Counted from the stretch's first letter, positions 25,687 through 33,446 are shown. The stretch: 37,762 nucleotides of DNA from Actinomycetota bacterium (GCA_005777405.1 SXMH01000211.1:1-37762), one strand, 5' to 3'. The notes: generated by a model from the letters alone, not told the origin. Numbers and translations: made by a program.

Positions 25687-25710
25687 AGCATCTACGAGGA
25701 GGAGCATGCC

Positions 25711-25815
25711 ATGAGCATCGCTGAAAGCCGCCCCACGACCGCCCACGACGAACTCGTCGAAGAGGAATCACTGGTCGAGGAAGTCTCGATCGATGGAATG
25801 TGCGGCGTCTACTAG
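25711..25815 (+). CDS. mftA: Mycofactocin precursor peptide MftA
   Basis: This tiny gene encodes 34 residues: MSIAESRPTTAHDELV, an acidic EEESLVEEVS stretch and the invariant C-terminus IDGMCGVY. That ending is the diagnostic signature of mycofactocin precursors; the final Val-Tyr pair becomes the redox cofactor after MftC decarboxylates and cyclises it. GAGGAGG lies 8 bases before the ATG, one of the strongest ribosome-binding sites in the window, suiting a precursor needed in excess. mftB starts 7 bases after its stop. It is easily missed by gene callers because of its length. Confidence 0.97.
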   Translation: MSIAESRPTTAHDELVEEESLVEEVSIDGMCGVY

Positions 25816-25822
25816 GCCCGGC

Positions 25823-26113
25823 ATGGACCTTCCGCCGCTCGACCTCAGACTCACCATCCACCCGCGCGTCTCGGTGCGCCCCGAGCCCTTCGGCGCGTTG
25901 CTGTATCACTTCGGCACGCGCCAGCTGAGCTTTCTGAAAGACCGCACACTGCTCGGCATCGTGCAGAGCCTTGATGGAGATCGCTCGCTCGGCGAAGCGA
26001 TCGAGCTCGAAGGCGTCACGCCCGATCGCGTCGACCGCTACCGTCGCGCCATCGGCACGCTCATGGCCTCGTCGATGCTCGTGCCCGCCGCGCGCACGGA
26101 GGCTGCAGCATGA
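25823..26113 (+). CDS. mftB: Mycofactocin peptide chaperone MftB
   Basis: MftB is a PqqD-like peptide-binding protein (RiPP recognition element) that presents MftA to the radical SAM enzyme. The 96-residue protein has the RRE-like N-terminal strands (HPRVSVRPEPFGALLYHF, then TRQLSFLKDRTLLGIVQSL) and a winged-helix-type C-terminal half. ATG 25823 was chosen because a longer in-frame start would overlap the end of mftA. The stop overlaps the mftC ATG by 4 bases (ATGA). Confidence 0.95.
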   Translation: MDLPPLDLRLTIHPRVSVRPEPFGALLYHFGTRQLSFLKDRTLLGIVQSLDGDRSLGEAIELEGVTPDRVDRYRRAIGTLMASSMLVPAARTEAAA

Positions 26114-27450
26114 CGCTCATCGACTCGCCCACCGTCACAGCATCGACGCCGGCGCCGCCCGCTGCACCGCGGCCACCCGCGACGTCACAGACCCTGCTCG
26201 GTCACTTCGAGCGCGGACTCGACGCTCCCATCTGCCTGACGTGGGAACTCACCTACGCGTGCAACCTCTCGTGCAGCCACTGCCTCTCGAGCTCGGGCCG
26301 TCGAGACCCGCGCGAACTCACGACAGAAGAGTGCAAGGGCATCATCGACGAGCTGCAGCGCATGCAGGTCTTCTACGTCAACATCGGCGGCGGCGAGCCG
26401 ACAGTGCGCAGCGACTTCTGGGAGCTCGTCGACTATGCGACGGCGCACCAGGTGGGGGTGAAGTTCTCGACCAACGGTGTGAAGATCACCCCCGAGGTCG
26501 CGCAGCGCCTCGCGGCGAGCGACTACGTCGACGTGCAGATCTCACTCGACGGCGCGACCGCCGAGGTCAACGACTTCGTGCGCGGCCCGGGGTCGTACGA
26601 CCTCGCGATGCGCGCGATGCAGAACCTCTTCGATGCAGGCTTCCGCGGCTTCAAGCTCTCGGTCGTGTGCACGCGCCAGAACATCGGTCAGCTCGATGAG
26701 TTCGCGGCGATCGCCGAACGGTTCGGTGCGCAGTTGCGACTCACGCGCCTGCGGCCGAGCGGTCGCGGCGCCGACGTGTGGGACGAACTGCACCCCCTGC
26801 CCGAGCAGCAGCGCGAGCTCTACGACTGGCTCGTCGCCAACGGCGACCGCGTGCTCACCGGCGACTCGTTCTTTCACCTCTCGGCATTCGGCGAGGCGCT
26901 GCCCGGTCTCAACCTCTGCGGTGCCGGCCGCGTGGTGTGCCTCATTGACCCGATCGGTGATGTCTACGCCTGCCCCTTCGCGATTCACGACGAGTTTCTC
27001 GCGGGCAACATTCGCGAGCCCGGCGGGTTCACGAGCGTGTGGCGCGAATCGTCGCTCTTCCAGCGGCTGCGCGAGCCCACCGGCGGCGGAGCCTGCGGCT
27101 CGTGCTCGTTCTACGACTCGTGCCGCGGTGGCTGCATGGCCGCCAAGTTCTTCACGGGCCTGCCGCTCGACGGCCCTGACCCGGAGTGCGTGCGGGGTTT
27201 CGGCGAGCAACTGCTCGCCGAGCGGGCGATGGATGCTGTGCCCAAGCCCACGGGCGATCACTCGCACCGCACCTCGCCGCCGCGCCCGCGCGGCTCGACC
27301 GGTCCCGTGCCACTCACGTTGAGCATCCGTCGTCCTGATGCCCCACCGGTGCACGCGTGCGCCGAAAGCCCGCTCGCGGGCTTCTCTCCTGACGCCGCGA
27401 CAACTCAGACTCTCACCGCCGCAGGGTGCGCCTGCGGAACCGACCACTAG
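26110..27450 (+). CDS. mftC: Mycofactocin radical SAM maturase MftC
   Basis: MftC uses S-adenosylmethionine and iron-sulfur clusters to decarboxylate the C-terminal Tyr of MftA and join it to Val. The 446-residue protein has the radical SAM motif CNLSCSHC (Cys51, 55, 58), GGGEP (93-97) and a SPASM domain with Cys at 270, 277, 288, 329, 332, 338, 342 and 360, enough for two auxiliary clusters. The first 40 residues are Pro/Ala/Thr-rich. After residue 370 a tail of about 75 residues is mostly disordered-looking but contains the ACAESPLAGF stretch and ends CACGTDH, with three more Cys. Coupled to mftB. Confidence 0.96.
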   Translation: MTLIDSPTVTASTPAPPAAPRPPATSQTLLGHFERGLDAPICLTWELTYACNLSCSHCLSSSGRRDPRELTTEECKGIIDELQRMQVFYVNIGGGEPTVRSDFWELVDYATAHQVGVKFSTNGVKITPEVAQRLAASDYVDVQISLDGATAEVNDFVRGPGSYDLAMRAMQNLFDAGFRGFKLSVVCTRQNIGQLDEFAAIAERFGAQLRLTRLRPSGRGADVWDELHPLPEQQRELYDWLVANGDRVLTGDSFFHLSAFGEALPGLNLCGAGRVVCLIDPIGDVYACPFAIHDEFLAGNIREPGGFTSVWRESSLFQRLREPTGGGACGSCSFYDSCRGGCMAAKFFTGLPLDGPDPECVRGFGEQLLAERAMDAVPKPTGDHSHRTSPPRPRGSTGPVPLTLSIRRPDAPPVHACAESPLAGFSPDAATTQTLTAAGCACGTDH

Positions 27451-27635
27451 GAGCCGCCCGGCCCATCCACCCTCACGAGCCCGGCCCGCTCACCCGCACC
27501 ATCTCCCACATCGATGAGCCGCGCGGCATCGCCGCCGCGGTGGTTCGTCGTACCCGCGCGGCGCACGCGCGCAGAACCTTCTGAGCCACACCACTCACCC
27601 GCACCACTCACCCACAACACCGAAGGAGGCACGCG

Positions 27636-28442
27636 ATGGGGCGTGTATCAGGAAAAGTCGCATTCGTCACCGGCGCAGCACGAGGACAGGGCCGCGCGCA
27701 CGCGCTGCGGCTCGCCGAGGAGGGGGCCGACATCATCGCGGTCGATCTCTGTGCTCCCGTGCCCGATCTGCAGTACCCGCCGGCGACGCCGGATGATCTC
27801 GCCGAGACGGTGAAGCAGATCGAAGCGCTCGACCGCCGCATCGTGGCGAAGCAAGCCGATGTGCGCGACTTCGCGGCACTGAGCGCGGCCGTCGACGAGG
27901 GCGTCGCCGAGCTCGGCGGTCTCGACATCGTCGTCGGCAACGCGGGTATCTGCATCATTGCCGATGCCGAAAGCACGACGCCCGAGATCTGGAAGAACAC
28001 GATCGACACGAACCTCACGGGCGTGTGGCACACCGTGCAGGCCGCCGTGCCGCACCTCAAGGCACGTGGCGGCGGCTCGATCATTCTCACGAGCTCGGCA
28101 GCCGGCCTCGTCGGGCTCCCGTTCCTCACCGCCTACATCGCAGCGAAGCACGGCGTCACTGGGCTCGGCAAGGCCTACGCCATTGAGCTCGGGCGCTTCG
28201 GCATTCGCGTCAACACCTTGCACCCGGGCGGAGTCGACACGGCGATGGGCGGAATGGGTGCGGCCTTCCCCGAGTACATCGAGAAGAACCCCGGCATCGT
28301 CATGGGCGGCTACGGAGTGCTGCCCGAAACGACCACGCAGCCGCGCGATCAAGCCAACGCCGTGCTGTGGCTCGCCTCTGACGAGGCGAAGTTCGTCACC
28401 GGCACGCAGGTCTCGGTCGATGCGGGCATGGTCGTCTGCTGA
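27636..28442 (+). CDS. Mycofactocin-coupled SDR family oxidoreductase 1
   Basis: This 268-residue short-chain dehydrogenase has the cofactor motif TGAARGQGR (12-20), NAG at 102-104, and the catalytic triad Ser154, Tyr167, Lys171 (YIAAK). An insertion after the second strand (PVPDLQYPPATPDDLAETV) is the hallmark of mycofactocin-coupled SDRs, in which it buries NAD so that it cannot exchange and needs mycofactocin as acceptor. Carveol dehydrogenase is a characterised relative; the substrate here is unknown. GAAGGAGG precedes the ATG. It is about 185 bases downstream of mftC, a gap with short cactcaccc repeats but no clear terminator. A strong hairpin follows. Confidence 0.92.
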   Translation: MGRVSGKVAFVTGAARGQGRAHALRLAEEGADIIAVDLCAPVPDLQYPPATPDDLAETVKQIEALDRRIVAKQADVRDFAALSAAVDEGVAELGGLDIVVGNAGICIIADAESTTPEIWKNTIDTNLTGVWHTVQAAVPHLKARGGGSIILTSSAAGLVGLPFLTAYIAAKHGVTGLGKAYAIELGRFGIRVNTLHPGGVDTAMGGMGAAFPEYIEKNPGIVMGGYGVLPETTTQPRDQANAVLWLASDEAKFVTGTQVSVDAGMVVC

Positions 28443-28462
28443 CCCGAGATCACTGACCCATC

Positions 28463-28488
28463 GGGGGCGGTCGTGAGCGGCCGCCCCC
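28463..28488 (+). terminator. GC hairpin between SDR 1 and SDR 2
   Basis: GGGGGCGGTC (28463-28472) pairs with GGCCGCCCCC (28479-28488) around a 6-base loop, with one T-G pair. There is no T tract, so partial termination or mRNA processing is possible. Confidence 0.6.
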
Positions 28489-28542
28489 ACCACCGGCCCC
28501 ACCGTGGTGTGCCGGGCAACACCCACCAGGAAGGAGAACGCA

Positions 28543-29376
28543 ATGGGGCGTTTAGACGGAAAAGTGGTGTTCATCACGGGCGTCGCCCGCGGACAGGGTC
28601 GCAGTCACGCGATTCGGTTCGCTGAGGAGGGCGCCGACATCATCGGCATCGACGTGGTCGAGCCGATCGCGGGCAGCACCTCGCCGCCCGCCACGCAGGC
28701 CGACATGGACGAGACGGTGCGAGCGGTTGAAGCACTCGATCGGCGCATCGTGGCGACCAAGGCCGACGTGCGCAGCCTTGAGCAGGTCAAGAAAGCGGTC
28801 GATGACGGTGTGGCGCAACTCGGCCGACTCGACGTCGTCATCGCCAACGCTGGCGTCTCGACCTTCATGGGGCCCGCAGAGTCACTCACCGAAGAGGCGT
28901 TCGTCGACATGGTCGACATCAACCTCACCGGCGTGTGGCGCTCGTGCGCGGCAGCGATTCCGCACATCAAGGCGGGTGGTCGTGGTGGCTCGATCATCAT
29001 GACGAGCTCGGCGGCGGGCCTCATGGCCTACGCCAACGTCGGTCACTACGTCGCGGCCAAGCACGGTGTCGTCGGCCTCATGCGCACCCTCGCGCTCGAG
29101 TTGGCACCCGACAGCATCAGGGTCAACTCGATTCACCCGACCACGGTTGACACTCCGATGGTCAACAACGAGGCGACCTTCCGCCTCTTCCGACCCGACG
29201 TTGAGAACCCCGGTGTCGACGACTTCATCGAAGCGGCGAAAGTCATGAACGCCTTGCCCATCGGATGGGTCGAGGCCGTCGACATCTCCAACGCCATGGT
29301 GTGGCTCGCCTCTGATGAGGCCCGCTACGTCACGGGCGTCACGCTGCCGGTCGACGCCGGCGCCGTCATCAAGTAG
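28543..29376 (+). CDS. Mycofactocin-coupled SDR family oxidoreductase 2
   Basis: This 277-residue paralogue of the preceding gene has TGVARGQGR (12-20), the NAD-burying insertion PIAGSTSPPATQADMDETV, and Ser156, Tyr169, Lys173 (YVAAK). It is closer to SDR 3 than to SDR 1: the two have identical length and share VEALDRRIVATKADVR and GLMRTLALELAP. The start at 28543 follows AAGGAG; an upstream in-frame start lacks one. Expected to oxidise an alcohol, passing electrons to mycofactocin; the alcohol is not known. Confidence 0.92.
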   Translation: MGRLDGKVVFITGVARGQGRSHAIRFAEEGADIIGIDVVEPIAGSTSPPATQADMDETVRAVEALDRRIVATKADVRSLEQVKKAVDDGVAQLGRLDVVIANAGVSTFMGPAESLTEEAFVDMVDINLTGVWRSCAAAIPHIKAGGRGGSIIMTSSAAGLMAYANVGHYVAAKHGVVGLMRTLALELAPDSIRVNSIHPTTVDTPMVNNEATFRLFRPDVENPGVDDFIEAAKVMNALPIGWVEAVDISNAMVWLASDEARYVTGVTLPVDAGAVIK

Positions 29377-29384
29377 TCGCACGA

Positions 29385-29413
29385 GCCCGGCCCGCGGGTC
29401 ACGCGGGCCGGGC
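29385..29413 (+). terminator. Perfect 11-bp GC hairpin between SDR 2 and SDR 3
   Basis: GCCCGGCCCGC (29385-29395) pairs perfectly with GCGGGCCGGGC (29403-29413) around a 7-base loop. It starts 8 bases after the SDR 2 stop and has no T tract. Confidence 0.65.
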
Positions 29414-29452
29414 ATCCACCGCAGAGACAACACGAACGTAAAGGAGACCACC

Positions 29453-30286
29453 ATGGGTCGATTGGACGGAAAAGTCGTACTGGTGTCGGGCGTTGCCCGC
29501 AGCCAGGGCCGCAGCCACGCGCTGCGCTTCGCGCAAGAGGGCGCCGACGTCATCGGGTTCGACGTGCTCGACGAGATCAAGGGCTCGCCCTCGCCGGCAG
29601 CGACGCAGGCCGACATGGATGAGACCGTGCGGCAAGTGGAAGCGCTCGATCGTCGCATCGTCGCCACGAAAGCCGATGTGCGCGACTACGCGGCAGTGAA
29701 GGCTGCCGTCGAGGAGGGCGTGGCGCAGCTCGGCCGCATCGACGTGGTGCTCGGCAACGCGGGTGTCTTCACAGCGCCCTCGCTCGCGGAGGATATGGAA
29801 GACGACATCTTCATGGACACCCTCGACATCAACGTCGCGGGCGTCTGGCGCACGGCGAAGGCCGCGATTCCGCATCTGAAGAAGAACGAGCACGGCGGGT
29901 CGATCATTCTCACGAGCTCGGTCGCCGGGCTCATGGGGTACCCCAACTTCGCGCACTACGTGGCGTCGAAGCACGCGGTGGTCGGCCTCATGCGCACCCT
30001 CGCGCTCGAACTCGCGCCGCACCACATTCGCGTCAACTCAGTGCACCCGGGCTCGGTCAACACGGTCATGGTGATGAACGACACACTCGCCCGGCTGTTC
30101 AGGCCCGACTTGGAGAACCCGACGACGGACGACTTCAAGGCGGTGGCCAAGCAGATGAACCCCATGGGCATCGACTTGCTCGAGGCCTACGACATCTCGA
30201 ACGCCATGGTGTTCTTGGCATCGGATGAGGCCCGCTACATCACGGGCGTGACACTGCCAGTCGACGCCGGAACGATGGTCCAGTGA
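29453..30286 (+). CDS. Mycofactocin-coupled SDR family oxidoreductase 3
   Basis: This 277-residue paralogue of SDR 2 has Ser156, Tyr169, Lys173 (YVASK) and the insertion EIKGSPSPAATQADMDETV. The cofactor loop reads SGVARSQGR, with Ser in place of the Gly seen in its two neighbours, a change that could alter NAD affinity. Start follows AAAGGAG at 29453. Unlike the other two it is not followed by a hairpin: its stop overlaps the start of the AAA+ ATPase gene (GTGA), tying this dehydrogenase to the ATPase/VWA pair. Confidence 0.92.
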   Translation: MGRLDGKVVLVSGVARSQGRSHALRFAQEGADVIGFDVLDEIKGSPSPAATQADMDETVRQVEALDRRIVATKADVRDYAAVKAAVEEGVAQLGRIDVVLGNAGVFTAPSLAEDMEDDIFMDTLDINVAGVWRTAKAAIPHLKKNEHGGSIILTSSVAGLMGYPNFAHYVASKHAVVGLMRTLALELAPHHIRVNSVHPGSVNTVMVMNDTLARLFRPDLENPTTDDFKAVAKQMNPMGIDLLEAYDISNAMVFLASDEARYITGVTLPVDAGTMVQ

Positions 30287-31197
30287 CCGAATCACCCGAC
30301 GTCTCGGCGAGCCGCACGCGGGTCGCCGAGCACCACGTCGGCCGCGAGCGTGAGATCGAAATCCCGCTCGCGGCCGTCGCGGCCGGTCGCGACATCGTGC
30401 TCGAGGGCCCGCCCGGCACGAGCAAGACCACGATGCTGCGCGCGATCACCGAAGAGTGGGGCATTCCGCTGCTCTTCGTCGAGGGCAACGCCGACCTCAC
30501 GCCGGCGAAGCTCGTGGGGCATCACAACCCCTCGCGCGTGCTGCGCGAGGACTATTCGCCCGACAACTTCGTGCCGGGGCCGCTCACCGAAGCCATGCAG
30601 ACTGGCGGTTTTCTCTACATCGAAGAGTTCAACCGCGCGCCCGATGACACGCTCAACACCCTTCTCACCGCTATGGCCGATCGGCGACTCGCGATTCCTC
30701 GCGTTGGCATGATCGAGGCGCTACCGACCTTCCGGGTCATCGCCTCCATGAACCCCTACGACAACGTCGGCACCACGAAGCTTTCGTCGTCGATCACCGA
30801 CCGTCTCAACCGGCTCGCCGTCGACTACCAAGGCGCTGAGGCCGAGGAGTCGATCGTGCGATTGCGCGCAGCACCCGCGGGGCCGCTCGCCGACCGACTC
30901 GTGGCCGATGCGGTCGCCGTCACGCGCGCAACGCGCACGCACACGTTCGTTCGGCAGGGCTCGAGCGTGCGCGGCGCGATCGACCTCGTTGCCGTCGCGA
31001 TGCAGTTGGCCGAGCTGCGCGACGTCGCTGTTGCCGACGACGATCGCTACCCCGAGCTCGTGTTCGACGCGATGGTCGTGGCGCTCTCCGGCCGCATCCA
31101 CATCGACGAGGCGGTTGACATCACGCCCGAAGCGGTTCTGCGCGAGATCTGGCAAGACCGCTTCATTCTCGAACCCGCGCTCGCGGAGCCCGGATGA
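30283..31197 (+). CDS. MoxR-type AAA+ ATPase in the mycofactocin operon
   Basis: The 304-residue protein has Walker A GPPGTSKT (42-49), Walker B FLYIEE (Glu114/115), sensor 1 in VIASMNP (Asn157) and an arginine-containing SSSITDRLNRL segment, then a C-terminal helical lid. MoxR/CbbQ-type ATPases work with a VWA-domain partner to activate or insert cofactors into enzymes, for example methanol dehydrogenase or Rubisco. The VWA partner follows directly. Coupled by GTGA to SDR 3. I infer that the pair conditions a mycofactocin-linked dehydrogenase or MftD; no direct evidence in sequence. Confidence 0.9.
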   Translation: MTESPDVSASRTRVAEHHVGREREIEIPLAAVAAGRDIVLEGPPGTSKTTMLRAITEEWGIPLLFVEGNADLTPAKLVGHHNPSRVLREDYSPDNFVPGPLTEAMQTGGFLYIEEFNRAPDDTLNTLLTAMADRRLAIPRVGMIEALPTFRVIASMNPYDNVGTTKLSSSITDRLNRLAVDYQGAEAEESIVRLRAAPAGPLADRLVADAVAVTRATRTHTFVRQGSSVRGAIDLVAVAMQLAELRDVAVADDDRYPELVFDAMVVALSGRIHIDEAVDITPEAVLREIWQDRFILEPALAEPG

Positions 31198-31203
31198 AGA
31201 GAG

Positions 31204-32184
31204 GTGCAGCTCGATTCTCCGATTCGGCGCGAACGTCGAGGTACGCGATCGACGACACCGAGCAGGCCGTTGTCGAGAGCACCAAAGCAGTTGTCGGAGC
31301 AGCCGAAGGTGTTCGAGCCGGGCGAAGGTGGGGCGGGGATGGTCTTCCGATCGCGCCCCGCGCCTCGCACCGGTCACACCGTGCAGCGACCGGGTGGCAC
31401 GGCGGAGGGCTTCACCGACGAGGTCGCCGAGCTTGTACCCGTGGAGGCGACGGGCGAGTTGGATGCCTCGGTGCGGGCGCTCGCGCGGCAGATCGCCTCA
31501 CGGCTCATGATTCCGCGACCGAAGAACGACGCGCGATCACATCGCGGCTCGGGCGCGCTCGCGAGCGTGCCGTATCGCCGGGGCTCCGACGAGATCGATC
31601 TCGACAAGACCATCGAGATGCTCGCCGAGCGGCCCGTACCAGAAGACGAAGACATCATCGTGCGCGAGCGGGTGCGCACGCGGCGTTCGCTCGTACTCGT
31701 CGTCGATGTCTCGGGCTCGATGAAGGGCGAACGCATCCGATCGGCAGCCGCGATCGTGGGGGCGCTTGCAGGCGAGCTCTCCGACGACGACCTCGCGGTC
31801 ATCGCCTTCTGGTCAGATGCCGCCGTGCTGCAGTCGTTCGGCCAGCACCAGAGCCCCGATCGCCTGCTCGATCTGCTGACGAGCATTCCCGCGCGCGGTC
31901 TCACGAATGTCGGCTTTCCGCTCGAGCTCGCGGCGCGCGAGCTGCGCAAGCGCCCCGCGCAGGACGCGCGGGTGCTGCTGCTCTCAGACTGCGTGCACAA
32001 TGCGGGGCCCGATCCGCGACCGATCGCCCGTCGACTGGCGCGCCTCGACGTCATGCTCGACCTCAGCGGCGAGCACGACACCGAACTCGCCCGCGAGCTC
32101 TCGCGCGCCGGCCGCGGCATGCTGCAGACCGTCACCACCCACCGCGACGTGGGCCCAGCCTTGACGAGGATCTTCGCCTCGTGA
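31204..32184 (+). CDS. VWA-domain protein, partner of the AAA+ ATPase
   Basis: The 326-residue protein has a disordered, Arg/Pro-rich N-terminal half (about 1-120) and a C-terminal von Willebrand A domain with a complete MIDAS metal site: DVSGSM (168-173), a Thr in RGLTNVG near 236 and Asp in LLLSDCVHNAG near 263. This matches the CoxE/CbbO-like partners of MoxR ATPases. GTG 31204 lies 6 bases after the ATPase stop with GAGAG close by. A competing frame from ATG 31194 lacks the GC-rich third positions. mftD follows after 43 bases. Confidence 0.87.
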   Translation: MQLDSPIRRERRGTRSTTPSRPLSRAPKQLSEQPKVFEPGEGGAGMVFRSRPAPRTGHTVQRPGGTAEGFTDEVAELVPVEATGELDASVRALARQIASRLMIPRPKNDARSHRGSGALASVPYRRGSDEIDLDKTIEMLAERPVPEDEDIIVRERVRTRRSLVLVVDVSGSMKGERIRSAAAIVGALAGELSDDDLAVIAFWSDAAVLQSFGQHQSPDRLLDLLTSIPARGLTNVGFPLELAARELRKRPAQDARVLLLSDCVHNAGPDPRPIARRLARLDVMLDLSGEHDTELARELSRAGRGMLQTVTTHRDVGPALTRIFAS

Positions 32185-32227
32185 ACCGACCCGCCCCCCT
32201 CACGCACCATCACAAGGAGAACGCATC

Positions 32228-33400
32228 ATGAGCAAGAACGCCTGGTTCGAGACCGTCGCCGAGGCCCAGCGTCGCGCAGAGAGACGCCTGCCGGCGCCCG
32301 TCTATGGCGCCCTCATCGCGGGGTCGGAGAAGGGCGTGACGCTCGACGACAACATCGCGGCCTACAGCGAGCTCGGCTTCGCCCCGCGCATCGCCGACCA
32401 CCACGCGCAGCGCGACCTGTCGACCTCCGTCATGGGCATCCCCATTTCGATGCCCGTCATCATCTCGCCGACCGGCGTGCAAGCCGTGCACCCCGAGGGC
32501 GAGGTCGCCGTCGCGCGGGCGGCGAAGAACCGCGGCACGATCATGGGCCTCAGCTCGTTCGCCTCGAAGTCGGTCGAAGACGTCACGGCGGCGAACCCCA
32601 ACACGCTCTTCCAGGTCTATTGGAGCGGCGCGAAGGACGAGATGGTGCACCGCCTCGAGCGCGCCAAGGCTGCGGGTGCGAAAGGACTCATCGCCACCCT
32701 CGACTGGTCGTTTTCGCACGGACGCGACTGGGGCAGCCCGCAGATTCCCGAGCGCCTGACGCTCGGCGCCGCCATGAACTTTGCCCCTCACGCGCTGCCG
32801 CGCATCCCGTGGCTGTGGAGTTTCGCGAAGACCTTCCGTATTCCCGACCTCAAGGCGCCCAACCTCGAACCGAAGGGTGGCGGCGAAGCGCCCACCTTCT
32901 TCGGCGCCTATGGCGAGTGGATGGGCACGCCCCCGCCCAGCTGGGACGACGTGCGGTGGTTGCGCGAGCAGTGGGACGGCCCCTTCATGCTCAAGGGCGT
33001 GGGCCGGGTCGATGATGCCAAGCGCGCGATCGACATCGGGGCGACGACCATCTCGGTCTCGAACCACGGCGGCAATAACCTCGACACCATTCCGGCCCCC
33101 ATTCGCATGCTGCCCGGCATTGTCGACGCCGTCGGCGACCAGATCGAGGTCGTGCTCGATGGTGGTGTGCGCCGGGGTTCAGACGTCGTCAAGGCTGTCG
33201 CGCTCGGTGCTCGTGCCGTCATGATCGGGCGCGCCTACCTCTGGGGCCTCGCCGCGAACGGGCAGGCGGGCGTCGAGAACGTGCTCGACATCATGCGCGG
33301 TGGCATCGATTCGGCGCTGCTCGGCCTCGGTCGAGGATCGCTGAGCGAGCTCACTCGCGACGACATCTACGTGCCCGAGGACTTCGCGAGGGTGCGCTGA
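32228..33400 (+). CDS. mftD: Mycofactocin biosynthesis FMN-dependent deaminase MftD
   Basis: MftD is an FMN enzyme of the lactate-oxidase/glycolate-oxidase family that oxidatively deaminates the released pyrrolidinone intermediate to give redox-active premycofactocin. The 390-residue protein has the family pattern: MPVIISPTGVQAVHPEGEVA, LKGVGRVDDAKRAID, the catalytic His280 in SNHGGNNLD (family SxHGGRQLD, here Asn where Arg is usual, as expected for MftD), and LDGGVRRGSDVVKAVALGA phosphate-binding loops. AAGGAG precedes the ATG. It is separated from mftABC by five genes, unlike the compact mycobacterial order. Confidence 0.95.
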   Translation: MSKNAWFETVAEAQRRAERRLPAPVYGALIAGSEKGVTLDDNIAAYSELGFAPRIADHHAQRDLSTSVMGIPISMPVIISPTGVQAVHPEGEVAVARAAKNRGTIMGLSSFASKSVEDVTAANPNTLFQVYWSGAKDEMVHRLERAKAAGAKGLIATLDWSFSHGRDWGSPQIPERLTLGAAMNFAPHALPRIPWLWSFAKTFRIPDLKAPNLEPKGGGEAPTFFGAYGEWMGTPPPSWDDVRWLREQWDGPFMLKGVGRVDDAKRAIDIGATTISVSNHGGNNLDTIPAPIRMLPGIVDAVGDQIEVVLDGGVRRGSDVVKAVALGARAVMIGRAYLWGLAANGQAGVENVLDIMRGGIDSALLGLGRGSLSELTRDDIYVPEDFARVR

Positions 33401-33434
33401 GTCGCGGCGGGCGCGTCGAGTCGAGCGACCCCGC

Positions 33435-33440
33435 TACGGT
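33435..33440 (+). promoter_or_regulatory. -10 element TACGGT, internal leaderless promoter for mftE-mftF
   Basis: TACGGT ends 6 bases before the GTG of mftE at 33447, in the 46-base gap after mftD, with no Shine-Dalgarno sequence before the start. Confidence 0.5.
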
Positions 33441-33446
33441 GGCGTC

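Noticed and set aside
27451-27635. A small gene or second precursor peptide between mftC and SDR 1
   Set aside because: No frame in either direction has a ribosome-binding site or resembles mftA; only short cactcaccc direct repeats are visible.
31194-32231. Alternative frame starting ATGA at 31194 as the VWA gene or a frameshifted N-terminus
   Set aside because: The start overlap is attractive, but third-position GC favours the 31204 frame and the alternative quickly becomes Arg-rich with no domain.
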